DNA of 34,678 bases, from NCBI RefSeq assembly GCF_009932375.1, contig NZ_BLJG01000004.1, forward strand, positions 1 to 34,678. Direction: 5' to 3'. The position numbers and the translations under genes were made by a program. The first letter of the stretch is position 1; the number at the start of each line of letters is the position of its first letter. Source of the DNA: Pseudomonas juntendi (lineage in GTDB: Bacteria > Pseudomonadota > Gammaproteobacteria > Pseudomonadales > Pseudomonadaceae). Below are positions 15,870 through 25,298 of the stretch, piece by piece. The notes below the pieces were generated by a model that had not been told where the DNA came from, made no database searches, and saw only the letters and a program-made list of their open reading frames with translations.

Positions 15870-16990
15870 GCGGTTTTCTGCCCCAGGATCACGTCGGCAG
15901 CATGCTGCGGCATGCTGTACAGATCGGCGGTTTCGGCGAATGCCAGGCCGTTGCGCGACCAGCTGGCGCGGGCCTGCGGGTCTTCCAGCATGCGCTGCAG
16001 GTAGCTGTTGAGCTGGTCCTGCTCGAATGGCTCGTCCAGCACCAGGCCACTGTCGGCCTCGGCAATGTAATGGGCATAGCCGCACACCCTGGACACCAGC
16101 ACCGGCAAACCGGCCACCAGCGCTTCGAGCAGCACCGTACCGGTGTTTTCGTTATACGCCGGGTGAATCAGCACGTCGGCACCCAGCAGAAAGCGCGGGA
16201 TGTCGCTACGGCCCTTGAGGAACTGCACCTGGTCGCCCAGGCCCAGGGTAGCGCTTTGCAGCTGGAATACCTTGGGGTCGTCCTGGCCGATGACCATCAA
16301 CCGGGTGCGCTTGCGCAGCGCCGACGGCAGTGCCGCCAGCGCCTTGAGGCTGCGGTCCACGCCCTTGGTCTTGAAGCCCGAGCCGATCTGCACCAGCAGC
16401 AGGTCACCCTCGCCCAGGTTGAACTCCTTGCGAAACTCGGCGCGAATCTCGGCGGCATTGGCCGGCGCGCGGCGGTCCTGGGAAATGCCCGGCGGCAACA
16501 GGTGGAAGCGCTCCAGCGGGGTGCCGTAATGCTTGATGAACAGCGGCTGCTGCACTTCGGAAATCATCAGCACTTCGGTATGCGCGTCCTTGGCGAACAC
16601 CGCACGCTCGTACTCGGCAAAGTGCCGGTAGCGGCCCCAACGGCGGTACAGGCCGCCACGCAGGGTTTGCGCCTTGTCCTCGAAGCAGCCGTCGGCGGCG
16701 TAGTACACGTCCAGCCCCGGCATCTTGTTGAAGCCGATCAGGCGGTCGACCGGGCGCTTGGCCAGGTCGGCGGCCATCCAGGCACTGAGCTTCTCGTTGC
16801 GCCGGTGGTTGAAGACCGCCTTGACCGGCGCCACCAGCACCTCGAAGCCTGGGGGAATGTCGCCCTCCCAAATCAACGTGTACACACGGATCTGGTGGCC
16901 GCGCTTCTGGCACTCCAGGGCAATGCGCATGAAGTCGCGTTGCAGCCCGCCAAAGGGGAAATATTTGTAAAGTACGAAAGCCAGTTGCAT
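15866..16990 (-). CDS. waaG: LPS core glucosyltransferase WaaG
   Basis: GT4-family glycosyltransferase of 374 residues that adds the first hexose to heptose II of the inner core at the cytoplasmic membrane face. The N-terminal domain contains the FVLYKYFPFGGLQRDF acceptor-side motif. The C-terminal domain has the nucleotide-sugar site HPAYNENTGTVLLEAL (E-x7-E type) and the IGSGFKTKGVDRSL segment. ATG at 16990 is preferred to the TTG one codon before; it shares a base with the waaC stop (TGATG) and has GAGGA nine bases upstream. Confidence 0.96.
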   Translation of the reverse strand: MQLAFVLYKYFPFGGLQRDFMRIALECQKRGHQIRVYTLIWEGDIPPGFEVLVAPVKAVFNHRRNEKLSAWMAADLAKRPVDRLIGFNKMPGLDVYYAADGCFEDKAQTLRGGLYRRWGRYRHFAEYERAVFAKDAHTEVLMISEVQQPLFIKHYGTPLERFHLLPPGISQDRRAPANAAEIRAEFRKEFNLGEGDLLLVQIGSGFKTKGVDRSLKALAALPSALRKRTRLMVIGQDDPKVFQLQSATLGLGDQVQFLKGRSDIPRFLLGADVLIHPAYNENTGTVLLEALVAGLPVLVSRVCGYAHYIAEADSGLVLDEPFEQDQLNSYLQRMLEDPQARASWSRNGLAFAETADLYSMPQHAADVILGQKTA

Positions 16991-18048
16991 CAACGGACAT
17001 CCTCAGCCAGCAGCAACGCGCTCAAGCGGCTCGCCACATGCTCGGGATTCAGGCGAGTGAAGCACAGTGGCCACTCGCGTTTGAGATCGAACCGGGCCAG
17101 GTCATCGGCGCTCGGTTTGTAGGTGCACTTCTTCTGCAGGCAGGGCGCACAGGGCCAGTCACTGGCCTGGTGAATCTGGGTCCGTCCGTAGGCGCCGGTC
17201 AGGCCCGGGTTGGTCGGGCCGAATAACGAAATGGTCGGCACATCGAGTGCCGCGGCCAGGTGGCCAAGGCCGGTATCGACCGCCACGCAGGCCTTTGCCG
17301 CTGCCAGCACGCGGGCAACACCGGCAAGGTTCAATTTGGGGAGCACCTGGCAATTGTTCAAGCCTTGGGCAATGCGCTCGGCCCGCGCCTTCTCCGCCGG
17401 GTTGCCCCACGGCAGGCGCACCTCCAGCTTGCGCCGGCCCATGCGCTCGGCCAGTTCGCGCCAGTAGGCTTCCGGCCAGTGCTTGGTCGCCCAGGTGGTG
17501 CCATGCAGGAACACGACATAGGGCGCCGCTGGCGGCAGTTGCAGGCGCTCGAGGTCCAGGCCGTAGCTGCCGATGCCTTCGGGCAGGTCGTAGGCCAGGG
17601 CCATGGCGAACAGCTGGCGCACCCGCTCGACCGCATGCTGGCCGGTAGCGACCGACAGGCGCCGGTCATAAAAGCGGCTGGCCCAGCCTTCACGGGCCGA
17701 GTAGCGGTCCAGGCCAGCCACCGGGGCCTTCACGTAGCGGGTGAGCCAGGCCGACTTGACCAGGCCCTGGGCGTCGATCACCAGGTCGTACTTGCGCGCG
17801 CGTAAGCGCTGCTTGAAGGCCTTCCACTCGCCGCTCTTGAGGGTTTGCCAAAGGTTCTTGCGCCAGCGGCGGATGGCCACCGGGATGACCTGGTCAACCG
17901 CCGGGTGCCAGCTGGGGATTTCGGCGAAGCCTTCTTCCACCACCCAGTCGAACCGAATGCCCGGGAGCGCATGGGCGGCATCGGTCAGTGCCGGCAGGGT
18001 ATGGATCACGTCACCCAGGGATGAGGTCTTGATGATCAGTACCCGCAC
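16990..18048 (-). CDS. waaC: Heptosyltransferase I WaaC
   Basis: GT9-family transferase of 352 residues that adds the first L-glycero-D-manno-heptose to Kdo2-lipid A. Typical marks are the N-terminal MRVLIIKTSSLGDVIHTLPAL, the LHGTTWATKHWPEAYW donor-site region and DTGLGHLAAAL near the C-terminus. The start codon is GTG at 18048, directly after the waaF TAA, with GAGG eight bases upstream. The long N-terminal match to WaaC rather than WaaF (GPSWVGDMV) separates the two paralogues. Confidence 0.96.
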   Translation of the reverse strand: MRVLIIKTSSLGDVIHTLPALTDAAHALPGIRFDWVVEEGFAEIPSWHPAVDQVIPVAIRRWRKNLWQTLKSGEWKAFKQRLRARKYDLVIDAQGLVKSAWLTRYVKAPVAGLDRYSAREGWASRFYDRRLSVATGQHAVERVRQLFAMALAYDLPEGIGSYGLDLERLQLPPAAPYVVFLHGTTWATKHWPEAYWRELAERMGRRKLEVRLPWGNPAEKARAERIAQGLNNCQVLPKLNLAGVARVLAAAKACVAVDTGLGHLAAALDVPTISLFGPTNPGLTGAYGRTQIHQASDWPCAPCLQKKCTYKPSADDLARFDLKREWPLCFTRLNPEHVASRLSALLLAEDVR

Positions 18049-19098
18049 TTAGTCGACCTCGGCCACGGCATCGATCAGGTCCGGCCCGCTCAGGCTATGC
18101 AGGGCGGCGATGACTTTACCGGGCTCCAGCAGGCGCAGGCAGTTGTAGTGGCCGAAGCGGCAGGTGCGGTCAAAGCACGGGCTGCACTCGATACCGGTGC
18201 GCACCACTTCCACCTGTTCGGCCAGCGGTGGGGTGAAGCCGGGCGAGGTGGAGCCATACACGGCCACCAGCGGGCGGTTGAGCGCAGCCGCCACGTGCAT
18301 CAGCCCCGAGTCGTTGGACACCACGGCCTGCGCGCACGACATCAGGTCGATAGCCTCGGCCAGCGAGGTTTCGCCAGCCAGGTTGGCGGACTCTTCGCGC
18401 AACCCCGGGATCAGCCGGTCGCGGATCTGCTCGCCCACCGGGTGGTCGTTTTTCGAGCCGAACAGCCATACCTGCCAGCCCTGGCGGATCATCGCATCCG
18501 CCACGGCGGCATAGTGTTCGGCCGGCCAGCGCTTGGCCTCGCCAAACTCGGCACCGGGGCACAGCGCCAGTACCGGGCGGTCGAGCTCCAGGCCGAACTT
18601 GGCCAAGGCGGCCTCGCGGCTCTGGGCTTCGATTTGCAGGTGCGGGCGCGGGTACGGTTGCGGCAATTCGGCACCAGGGGCGTAGGCCAGGGCCATGAAA
18701 CGCTCGATCATCAGCGGGTAGCGGGCCTTGTCCAGCTTGCGCACGTCATTGAGCAGGCCGAAACGCATTTCGCCGCGCCAGCCGGTGCGCTTGGGAATGC
18801 CGGCGAAGAAGGGGACCAGCGCCGACTTCAACGAGTTGGGCAGCAGGATGGCCTGATCGTACTGGCCGGCCAGGGACTTGCCGATACGCCGCCGCGTGGC
18901 CAGCTCCAGTGCGCCGTGGCCGAGCGGAAAGCTCAAGGCCTGGCGCACTTCGGGCATGCGTTCGAGGATCGGCCGGCTCCACTCGGGTGCCAGCACGTCG
19001 ATCACGCAGTCGGGGTGCTGCTGTTTCAGGCACTGGAACAAGGTCTGCGCCATCACCATGTCGCCGACCCAGCTGGGGCCAATGATCAGTATTCTCAT
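18049..19098 (-). CDS. waaF: Heptosyltransferase II WaaF
   Basis: GT9-family transferase of 349 residues that adds the second heptose to the LPS inner core. Seen are MRILIIGPSWVGDMVMAQTL at the N-terminus, the CPGAEFGEAKRWPAEHYA donor region and SNDSGLMHVAAAL. The cysteine-rich tail CSPCFDRTCRFGHYNCL is usual for the family. The start at 19098 is chosen because it gives the family N-terminus; the extension to 19233 adds 45 residues with no similarity and runs into the REP region. First gene of the seven-gene waa operon. Confidence 0.96.
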   Translation of the reverse strand: MRILIIGPSWVGDMVMAQTLFQCLKQQHPDCVIDVLAPEWSRPILERMPEVRQALSFPLGHGALELATRRRIGKSLAGQYDQAILLPNSLKSALVPFFAGIPKRTGWRGEMRFGLLNDVRKLDKARYPLMIERFMALAYAPGAELPQPYPRPHLQIEAQSREAALAKFGLELDRPVLALCPGAEFGEAKRWPAEHYAAVADAMIRQGWQVWLFGSKNDHPVGEQIRDRLIPGLREESANLAGETSLAEAIDLMSCAQAVVSNDSGLMHVAAALNRPLVAVYGSTSPGFTPPLAEQVEVVRTGIECSPCFDRTCRFGHYNCLRLLEPGKVIAALHSLSGPDLIDAVAEVD

Positions 19099-19156
19099 GC
19101 TTAGTCCAGAAACGCTCGGGGAGGCTACAGGCTGCGGTTCAGCCTGGCCTCCCCTC

Positions 19157-19162
19157 TTTATA
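19157..19162 (-). promoter_or_regulatory. Candidate -10 element for the waa operon
   Basis: On the minus strand this reads TATAAA in the short AT-rich patch upstream of waaF, about 59 bp before the ATG, in otherwise GC-rich sequence. No good -35 hexamer was found 16-18 bases upstream. The placement between the REP pair and the first gene of a seven-gene operon is what supports it. Confidence 0.35.
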
Positions 19163-19227
19163 TTCAGGCTATGTGGCGGACAGTGTACCACCGGTGGTGA
19201 AGCATGAGCCTTTGGGGCTGCTTTGCA

Positions 19228-19301
19228 GCCCATCGCGACACAAGGCCGCTCCTACAAGGGAATGCGTTCTCCTGTAGGAGCGGCCTTGTGTCGCGATGGG
19301 C
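19228..19301. repeat. REP pair (29-bp perfect inverted repeat) between glnE and waaF
   Basis: Arms 19228-19256 and 19273-19301 are perfect reverse complements over 29 bp, separated by a 16-base loop. Both contain GGCCGCTCCTAC or its complement, as in P. putida REP pairs. Looser pairing continues outward between GGGGCTGC (19214-19221) and a GCGGCCCC block (19308-19315). The element follows the glnE stop by 21 bases, so it may protect or end the glnE transcript before the waa operon. The 16-base loop makes a very stable cruciform or RNA stem. Confidence 0.9.
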
Positions 19302-19322
19302 CGCAACGCGGCCCCAACATTC

Positions 19323-22256
19323 TCAAGTCAAACCCAGCTCACCCCAGATCCGCCGCACCTCACGGCGTTCATCGGCAAACTGCGCCGCATCGATCACCCC
19401 GGCCTGTTTCTGCAGGGCCTGGCGGTGCGAGGCCGAGCGGAACGCCTTGTACACTTCACGCAACAGCACCGCGTCACTGGCCGGCAGCAAACCTGCCTGC
19501 TCCAGCTCTTCCAGAATGCGGATGTTATCGGTCCATCGGAGTATGGCCGGGTGCTCGTGGCCCCAGGCCAAAGCGGCGTATTGCACCATAAATTCGATAT
19601 CGACGATACCGCCGGCATCCTGCTTGATATCGAACGGCATGCCAGCCTCGAAGGCATTGGCTGCAGTCCCGGCGGCGGTGGCCTTGGTGCCCAGGTTGTC
19701 ACGCATCTTGGCGCGCATTTCGCTCACTTCGCTGCGCAGCTTCCCAAGGTCACGGGCCTGGCCCAGCACCTTGGCGCGAACACCCTCGAACGCAGCCCCC
19801 ACCTGCTTGCAACCGACCAGCACACGGGCCCGCACCAGGGCCTGGTGCTCCCAGGTCCAGGCTTCATTCTGCTGGTAGCGCTCGAAGGCCCCCAGCGAAC
19901 TGACCAGCAGGCCCGAAGCCCCTGACGGGCGCAGGCGCATGTCCACGTCATACAGCTGCCCCGAGTTGGTCTGGGTGGTCAGCAGGTGAATGATGCGTTG
20001 GCCAAGGCGGGTAAAGAACTGCGCACTGTCGATCGGCTTGGCCCCGTCGGTTTCCGCCTGCGGGTCGCCATCGTGGATGAACACCAGGTCCAGGTCCGAG
20101 CCGTGGCCCAGTTCCAGCCCACCCATCTTGCCGTAGCCGATGATGATGAACCCCGGGTCGCACAGGCTGCCGTCACTGCGCTTGGGCTGACCGTGGCGGG
20201 CCACGGTCTGGCGCCAGGCCAGCGCCAGCACCTGGTCGAGGATGGCCTCGGCCAGCCAGGTCAGGTAGTCGCTGACTTTCATCAAGGGCAGGTTGCCGCT
20301 GATTTCCGAGGCCGCCACGCGCAGGCTGTGGGCCAGCTTGAAATGGCGCAGCGCCTCCATCTGCTGCTCAAGGTCGTCTTCGGGGATACGCGTCAGGCGC
20401 TCGCGCAGCTCGCTGGCCAACTCTGGCGCCAGTGGGGGGCTGAACAGGCGGCCCTCATTGAGCAACTCATCGAGCAGCAGCGGGTAGCGGGCCATCTGCT
20501 CGGCGATCCAGGGGCTGGCGGCGCACAGGGTCAACAGCTGGCGCAGTGCACCCGGGTTTTCCGTCAGCAGCACCAGGTAGGCCGAACGCCGCGCCACCGC
20601 CTCTACCAGTGGCAATACCCGCTCGAGTACCAGGTCGGGGTTGTCGTGCTCCACCGCTTGCGCCAGCAAGCGTGGAATAAAGGCATCCAGGCGCTCGCGC
20701 CCGATGCGTTGCATGGAGCGCAGCTGCGGGCTTGAGCGCAACGCGGCCAGGCGCCGCAAAGCGTCCACAGGCGCCTTGAAACCGGCCTCCTCCAGTTGGC
20801 GACCAGCCGCTTCCTCGTCCTGGGCCTGCTCCCACAGCGGCGACCACTCACCGCCCACCACCAGCTCGCCTTCACCGTCTTCATCGTCCGGGTCGGCAAT
20901 GACCTGGCGGAAATGCCAGTCGATGCGGCCACGCCAGTAGGTCAGCTGGTCGTGGAAGCTCTGCCAGTCGGCAAAGCCAAGCATGAAGGCAACCCGCGCC
21001 TGATCGATCTCGCCCTCGGGCAGCATCTGTGTCTGGCGGTCGGCGATGGCCTGGATGGCGTGCTCGGTATAACGCAGGAACTCATAGCCTTCGCGCAGCT
21101 CAGCCACCACTGCCGGCGGCAGGTAGCCCTGGCCTTCGAGGGTGGCCAGCACCTTGAGCAACGGCCGCTGCTGCAGGCTGAGGTCACGCCCACCGTGGAT
21201 CAGCTGGAACGCCTGGGCGATGAACTCGACCTCACGAATGCCGCCCGCACCGAGCTTGATGTTGTCGGCCATGCCCTTGCGCCGGACTTCCTGCTGGATC
21301 AACTGCTTCATGGTGCGCAGCGCTTCGATGGCGGAAAAGTCCAGGTAGCGGCGGTACACGAACGGGCGCAGCATTTCCTGCAACTGCGCGCCAGCAGCCT
21401 GATCGCCGGCCACCACCCGGGCCTTGATCATGGCGTAGCGTTCCCAGTCGCGCCCCTGGTCCTGGTAATACTGCTCCAGGGCATTGAAGCTGAGCACCAG
21501 GGCCCCGGCAGAGCCGTAAGGGCGCAACCGCATGTCGACGCGGAACACGAAGCCGTCGACGGTCACCGGGTCCAATGCCTTGATCAGGCGCTGGCCCAGG
21601 CGGGTAAAGAACTCCTGGTTGTCCAGCGAGCGCTTGACCCCTTCGGTTTCACCGCCCTCGGGGAAACCGAAGATCAGGTCGATGTCCGAGGACAGGTTGA
21701 GTTCGACCGCGCCCAGCTTGCCCATGCCCAGCACAACCATGTGCTGCGGCTGGCCACTGCGGTTGCCGATGGGCGTCCCGAATTGCTGGCAGTGGCGCGG
21801 GTAAAGCCATTGGTAGGCTTCGTCGATGCAGGCATCGGCCAGGTCCGACAGGTCGCGGCAGGTTTCGCCAAGTTCCGCCTGGCGGGTAATGTCACGCCAG
21901 ATGATGCGCACTTGCTGCCGGTTGCGCGCGCGGCGCAGGTTGCGCGCCAGTTCCTCTTCGCTTTGCGCCGCCTGCGCCGCCGCGGCAATTTGCCCGCGCA
22001 GCTCCCCCGGGGCATAGCGCCGTTCCAGCTCACCGCTGGCCAGCAGGGCAAACAGCATGGCCGGGTCGCGCTGGGCCACGCCCAGCACGAAGTCGCTGGC
22101 CGCGGCCACCTGGTCGAACTGGTGCCGCTGGGCTGCATTGCAATCGTTCAGGTCCAGTTCGGGGTGAGCCGCCACGGCATCGCGCAGGAACTGCTGGTTG
22201 CGAGAAACCAGCGGCTGCAAGCTGGCAGGCAGATCGGAGGGCAAAGGTAGGCGCAT
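19323..22256 (-). CDS. glnE: Glutamine synthetase adenylyltransferase / adenylyl-removing enzyme
   Basis: Bifunctional protein of 977 residues that attaches AMP to, and removes it from, glutamine synthetase in response to PII protein and glutamine. Two nucleotidyltransferase domains are visible: the N-terminal adenylyl-removase with LSSDIDLIFGFPEGG (~190) and the C-terminal adenylyltransferase with HGSDLDLVFIHDGD (~725), linked by a helical regulatory domain. VEFIAQAFQLIHGG and VDIEFMVQYAAL are further family marks. Length is normal. The ATG at 22256 has AAGGA six bases upstream. Divergent from aceE and followed by a REP pair; no operon partner. Confidence 0.97.
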   Translation of the reverse strand: MRLPLPSDLPASLQPLVSRNQQFLRDAVAAHPELDLNDCNAAQRHQFDQVAAASDFVLGVAQRDPAMLFALLASGELERRYAPGELRGQIAAAAQAAQSEEELARNLRRARNRQQVRIIWRDITRQAELGETCRDLSDLADACIDEAYQWLYPRHCQQFGTPIGNRSGQPQHMVVLGMGKLGAVELNLSSDIDLIFGFPEGGETEGVKRSLDNQEFFTRLGQRLIKALDPVTVDGFVFRVDMRLRPYGSAGALVLSFNALEQYYQDQGRDWERYAMIKARVVAGDQAAGAQLQEMLRPFVYRRYLDFSAIEALRTMKQLIQQEVRRKGMADNIKLGAGGIREVEFIAQAFQLIHGGRDLSLQQRPLLKVLATLEGQGYLPPAVVAELREGYEFLRYTEHAIQAIADRQTQMLPEGEIDQARVAFMLGFADWQSFHDQLTYWRGRIDWHFRQVIADPDDEDGEGELVVGGEWSPLWEQAQDEEAAGRQLEEAGFKAPVDALRRLAALRSSPQLRSMQRIGRERLDAFIPRLLAQAVEHDNPDLVLERVLPLVEAVARRSAYLVLLTENPGALRQLLTLCAASPWIAEQMARYPLLLDELLNEGRLFSPPLAPELASELRERLTRIPEDDLEQQMEALRHFKLAHSLRVAASEISGNLPLMKVSDYLTWLAEAILDQVLALAWRQTVARHGQPKRSDGSLCDPGFIIIGYGKMGGLELGHGSDLDLVFIHDGDPQAETDGAKPIDSAQFFTRLGQRIIHLLTTQTNSGQLYDVDMRLRPSGASGLLVSSLGAFERYQQNEAWTWEHQALVRARVLVGCKQVGAAFEGVRAKVLGQARDLGKLRSEVSEMRAKMRDNLGTKATAAGTAANAFEAGMPFDIKQDAGGIVDIEFMVQYAALAWGHEHPAILRWTDNIRILEELEQAGLLPASDAVLLREVYKAFRSASHRQALQKQAGVIDAAQFADERREVRRIWGELGLT

Positions 22257-22440
22257 GGTCTATCCTTGATCGGCGTGAAATAGAGGGAAAAAAGCGGCCA
22301 AGGGGAAGCCGGACCACGGTTGGACTGTCGTACAAAAGTTGGAAATAGCTGAAAAAAATGCAAAATTGGCAACAAACATCAAGAAACACCCGTTCGCGAC
22401 ACAATGCCAACCAACATGAACGTTTTTCCTCACAAGCCAA

Positions 22441-22461
22441 TGTGCGACCAAACGTCGCACA
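22441..22461. promoter_or_regulatory. Inverted repeat TGTGCGAC-N5-GTCGCACA
   Basis: Eight-base perfect inverted repeat with a five-base centre, three bases before the first of two 15-bp palindromes upstream of aceE. Size and symmetry fit a dimeric regulator site. It could also fold as a short RNA stem if transcribed. The protein that might bind is not known to me. Confidence 0.4.
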
Positions 22462-22463
22462 AT

Positions 22464-22478
22464 TGTAGTTTTACTACT
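22464..22478. promoter_or_regulatory. Operator-like palindrome 1 upstream of aceE
   Basis: TGTAGTTTTACTACT is palindromic except for the last base. With the base before it, it forms one arm of a 15-bp perfect inverted repeat (22463-22477 with 22517-22531) with the second palindrome. The pattern TGTAGTnnnACTACA is close to the HexR consensus reported for gamma-proteobacteria (TGTAATwwwATTACA). HexR or a GntR-type pyruvate regulator are candidates. Confidence 0.45.
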
Positions 22479-22515
22479 ACTCGTGTCGTGTAAAAGCATG
22501 AAATGCGCAAGCAAA

Positions 22516-22530
22516 TGTAGTAAAACTACA
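22516..22530. promoter_or_regulatory. Operator-like palindrome 2 upstream of aceE
   Basis: TGTAGTAAAACTACA is a perfect palindrome around a central A. Its centre is 52 bp from that of palindrome 1, close to five helical turns, so both would face the same side of the DNA. It lies 110 bp before the aceE ATG. Binding by a dimeric regulator of carbon metabolism is an inference from symmetry and position. Confidence 0.5.
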
Positions 22531-22639
22531 ACGCGCCGGACGACACCCCGGTAATCCAAGAATTCACGACGTCTGCCCATAAGGCCAGTCGCAATCTCAG
22601 GCAATCGATTCTGGTTGCCTTTCCGCCCTGGAGCAAGCC

Positions 22640-25285
22640 ATGCAAGACCTCGATCCAATCGAAACCCAGGAATGGCTGGATGCCCTGGAGTCGGTCCTCG
22701 ACAAAGAAGGCGAAGACCGCGCTCATTACCTGATGACCCGTATGGGCGAGCTGGCCACCCGTAGTGGTTCCCAGCTGCCGTATGCGATCACCACGCCATA
22801 CCGCAACACCATCCCTGTCACCCACGAAGCACGCATGCCTGGCGACCTGTTCATGGAACGCCGCATTCGCTCGATGGTGCGTTGGAACGCCCTGGCCATG
22901 GTCATGCGTACCAACCTGAAAGACTCGGACCTGGGCGGACACATCTCCAGCTTCGCCTCCAGCGCCACCCTGTACGACATCGGCTTCAACTACTTCTTCC
23001 AGGCCCCGACCGAAGAACATGGCGGCGACCTGATCTTCTTCCAGGGCCACGCCTCCCCAGGCATCTATGCCCGCGCCTTCATGGAAGGCCGCATCAGCGA
23101 AGAACAGATGAACAACTTCCGCCAGGAAGTGGACGGCAACGGCCTGTCTTCGTACCCGCACCCCTGGCTGATGCCTGACTTCTGGCAGTTCCCGACCGTT
23201 TCGATGGGTCTGGGCCCGATCCAGGCCATCTACCAGGCCCGCTTCATGAAGTACCTGGAAGCGCGCGGCTTCATCCCTGCCGGCAAGCAGAAAGTCTGGT
23301 GCTTCATGGGCGACGGCGAGTGCGACGAGCCGGAATCGCTGGGTGCAATCGCCCTGGCCGGCCGCGAGAAGCTGGACAACCTGATCTTCGTCATCAACTG
23401 CAACCTGCAGCGCCTCGACGGCCCGGTTCGCGGCAACGGCAAGATCATCCAGGAACTCGAAGGCGTGTTCCGTGGCGGTGGCTGGAACGTCAACAAGGTC
23501 GTCTGGGGCCGCTTCTGGGACCCACTGCTGGCCAAGGACACCAACGGTGCCCTGCAGCGCCGCATGGACGAAGTCATCGACGGCGAGTACCAGAACTACA
23601 AAGCCAAAGACGGCGCGTACGTTCGTGAGAACTTCTTCAACACCCCGGAACTCAAGGCCATGGTCGAAGACCTGTCCGACGACGAGATCTGGAAGCTCAA
23701 CCGTGGCGGCCACGACCCGTACAAGGTCTACGCGGCTTACCACCAAGCGGTGAACCACAAAGAGCAGCCGACCGTCATCCTGGCCAAGACCATCAAGGGT
23801 TACGGTACCGGTGCCGGCGAAGCCAAGAACACCGCGCACAACACCAAGAAGGTCGACGTCGACAGCCTGCGTCACTTCCGTGACCGCTTCGACATCCCGG
23901 TCAAGGATGCCGACCTCGAGAACCTGCCGTTCTACAAGCCCGAAGAAGGTTCTGCCGAAGCCAAGTACCTGGCCGAGCGCCGTGCTGCCCTGGGCGGTTT
24001 CGTGCCTCAGCGCCGCGCCAAGAGCTTCAGCGTGCCAACCCCGCCACTGGAAACGCTGAAAGCGATCCTGGACGGCTCGGGCGACCGCGAAATCTCCACC
24101 ACCATGGCCTTCGTGCGTATTCTGGCGCAGCTGGTCAAGGACAAGGACATCGGCCAGCGCATCGTGCCGATCATCCCGGACGAAGCCCGTACCTTCGGTA
24201 TGGAAGGCATGTTCCGCCAGCTGGGTATCTACTCGTCGGTCGGCCAGCTCTACGAGCCAGTCGACAAAGACCAGGTGATGTTCTACCGCGAGGACAAGAA
24301 GGGCCAGATCCTGGAAGAAGGCATCAACGAAGCCGGCGCCATGTCGTCGTTCATCGCTGCCGGTACCTCGTACAGCTGCCACAACCAGCCGATGCTGCCG
24401 TTCTACATCTTCTACTCGATGTTCGGCTTCCAGCGTATCGGCGACCTGGCCTGGGCCGCTGGCGACAGCCGCACCCGTGGCTTCCTGATCGGCGGTACTG
24501 CCGGCCGCACCACCCTCAACGGTGAAGGCCTGCAGCACGAAGACGGTCACAGCCACATGATGGCGGGCACCATCCCGAACTGCCGCACCTACGATCCAAC
24601 CTACGGCTACGAGCTGGCGGTGATCATCCAGGACGGCATGAAGAAGATGACCGAAGAGCAACAGGACATCTTCTACTACATCACCGTGATGAACGAATCC
24701 TACCAGCAGCCAGCCATGCCGGCCGGTGTCGAGGAAGGCATCATCAAGGGTATGTACCTGCTCGAAGAAGACACCCGCGAAGCGGCACACCACGTACAGC
24801 TGATGGGCTCCGGCACCATCCTGCGCGAAGTGCGCGAGGCGGCGAAGATCCTGCGTGAAGAGTTCAACGTCGGTGCCGACGTGTGGAGCGTCACCAGCTT
24901 CAACGAACTGCGTCGCGACGGCCTGGCCGTAGAGCGCGCCAACCGCCTGAAGCCTGGCCAGAAGCCACAAGCGACCTACGTCGAGCAGTGCCTGGCCGGT
25001 CGCAAAGGCCCGGTCATTGCCTCTACCGACTACATGAAGCTGTTCGCCGAGCAGATTCGCCAGTGGGTACCGAGCAAAGAGTTCAAGGTCCTGGGTACCG
25101 ACGGTTACGGTCGCAGCGACAGCCGCAAGAAGCTGCGTCACTTCTTCGAAGTTGACCGCCACTTCGTGGTGCTGGCTGCCCTGGAAGCCCTGGCTGACCG
25201 TGGCGAGATCGAACCCAAGGTTGTTGCAGACGCTATCGTCAAGTTCGGCATCGACCCGGACAAGCGCAACCCACTGGACTGCTGA
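22640..25285 (+). CDS. aceE: Pyruvate dehydrogenase E1 component (homodimeric)
   Basis: Protein of 881 residues, the homodimeric E1 that decarboxylates pyruvate with thiamine diphosphate and acetylates the lipoyl groups of E2. The ThDP motif runs from [10 protein letters not shown] (~225) to NCNLQRLDG (~250). Further marks are [16 protein letters not shown], the [16 protein letters not shown] loop ([16 protein letters not shown]), and the transketolase-type middle domain with [20 protein letters not shown]. Length and sequence are complete. The ATG at 22640 has GGAG seven bases upstream. aceF follows after 13 bases, so they form one operon. Confidence 0.98.
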   Translation: MQDLDPIETQEWLDALESVLDKEGEDRAHYLMTRMGELATRSGSQLPYAITTPYRNTIPVTHEARMPGDLFMERRIRSMVRWNALAMVMRTNLKDSDLGGHISSFASSATLYDIGFNYFFQAPTEEHGGDLIFFQGHASPGIYARAFMEGRISEEQMNNFRQEVDGNGLSSYPHPWLMPDFWQFPTVSMGLGPIQAIYQARFMKYLEARGFIPAGKQKVWCFMGDGECDEPESLGAIALAGREKLDNLIFVINCNLQRLDGPVRGNGKIIQELEGVFRGGGWNVNKVVWGRFWDPLLAKDTNGALQRRMDEVIDGEYQNYKAKDGAYVRENFFNTPELKAMVEDLSDDEIWKLNRGGHDPYKVYAAYHQAVNHKEQPTVILAKTIKGYGTGAGEAKNTAHNTKKVDVDSLRHFRDRFDIPVKDADLENLPFYKPEEGSAEAKYLAERRAALGGFVPQRRAKSFSVPTPPLETLKAILDGSGDREISTTMAFVRILAQLVKDKDIGQRIVPIIPDEARTFGMEGMFRQLGIYSSVGQLYEPVDKDQVMFYREDKKGQILEEGINEAGAMSSFIAAGTSYSCHNQPMLPFYIFYSMFGFQRIGDLAWAAGDSRTRGFLIGGTAGRTTLNGEGLQHEDGHSHMMAGTIPNCRTYDPTYGYELAVIIQDGMKKMTEEQQDIFYYITVMNESYQQPAMPAGVEEGIIKGMYLLEEDTREAAHHVQLMGSGTILREVREAAKILREEFNVGADVWSVTSFNELRRDGLAVERANRLKPGQKPQATYVEQCLAGRKGPVIASTDYMKLFAEQIRQWVPSKEFKVLGTDGYGRSDSRKKLRHFFEVDRHFVVLAALEALADRGEIEPKVVADAIVKFGIDPDKRNPLDC

Positions 25286-25298
25286 GGAGTATTTTTAA

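Larger units (their letters stand above)
22257..22639. promoter_or_regulatory. glnE-aceE divergent regulatory region
   Basis: A 383-bp gap with two characters. The glnE-side half (about 22260-22400) is rich in A-tracts on the plus strand. The middle contains an 8-bp inverted repeat (22441-22448 with 22454-22461, 5-base loop) and two 15-bp palindromes at 22464-22478 and 22516-22530. The aceE-proximal ~110 bp shows only the ribosome site GGAG before the ATG at 22640. No sigma-70 hexamer pair with normal spacing was convincing on either strand. No small open frame with a ribosome site was found. Confidence 0.6.

Noticed and set aside
15902..17122. A 406-codon plus-strand frame opposite waaG
   Set aside because: waaG and waaC are supported by sequence motifs and coupled starts; this frame is a codon-bias shadow.
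22526..25162. An 878-codon open frame on the minus strand opposite aceE
   Set aside because: It is the shadow of a highly expressed GC-rich gene with strong codon bias; its composition has no protein-like domain pattern, and aceE is certain.
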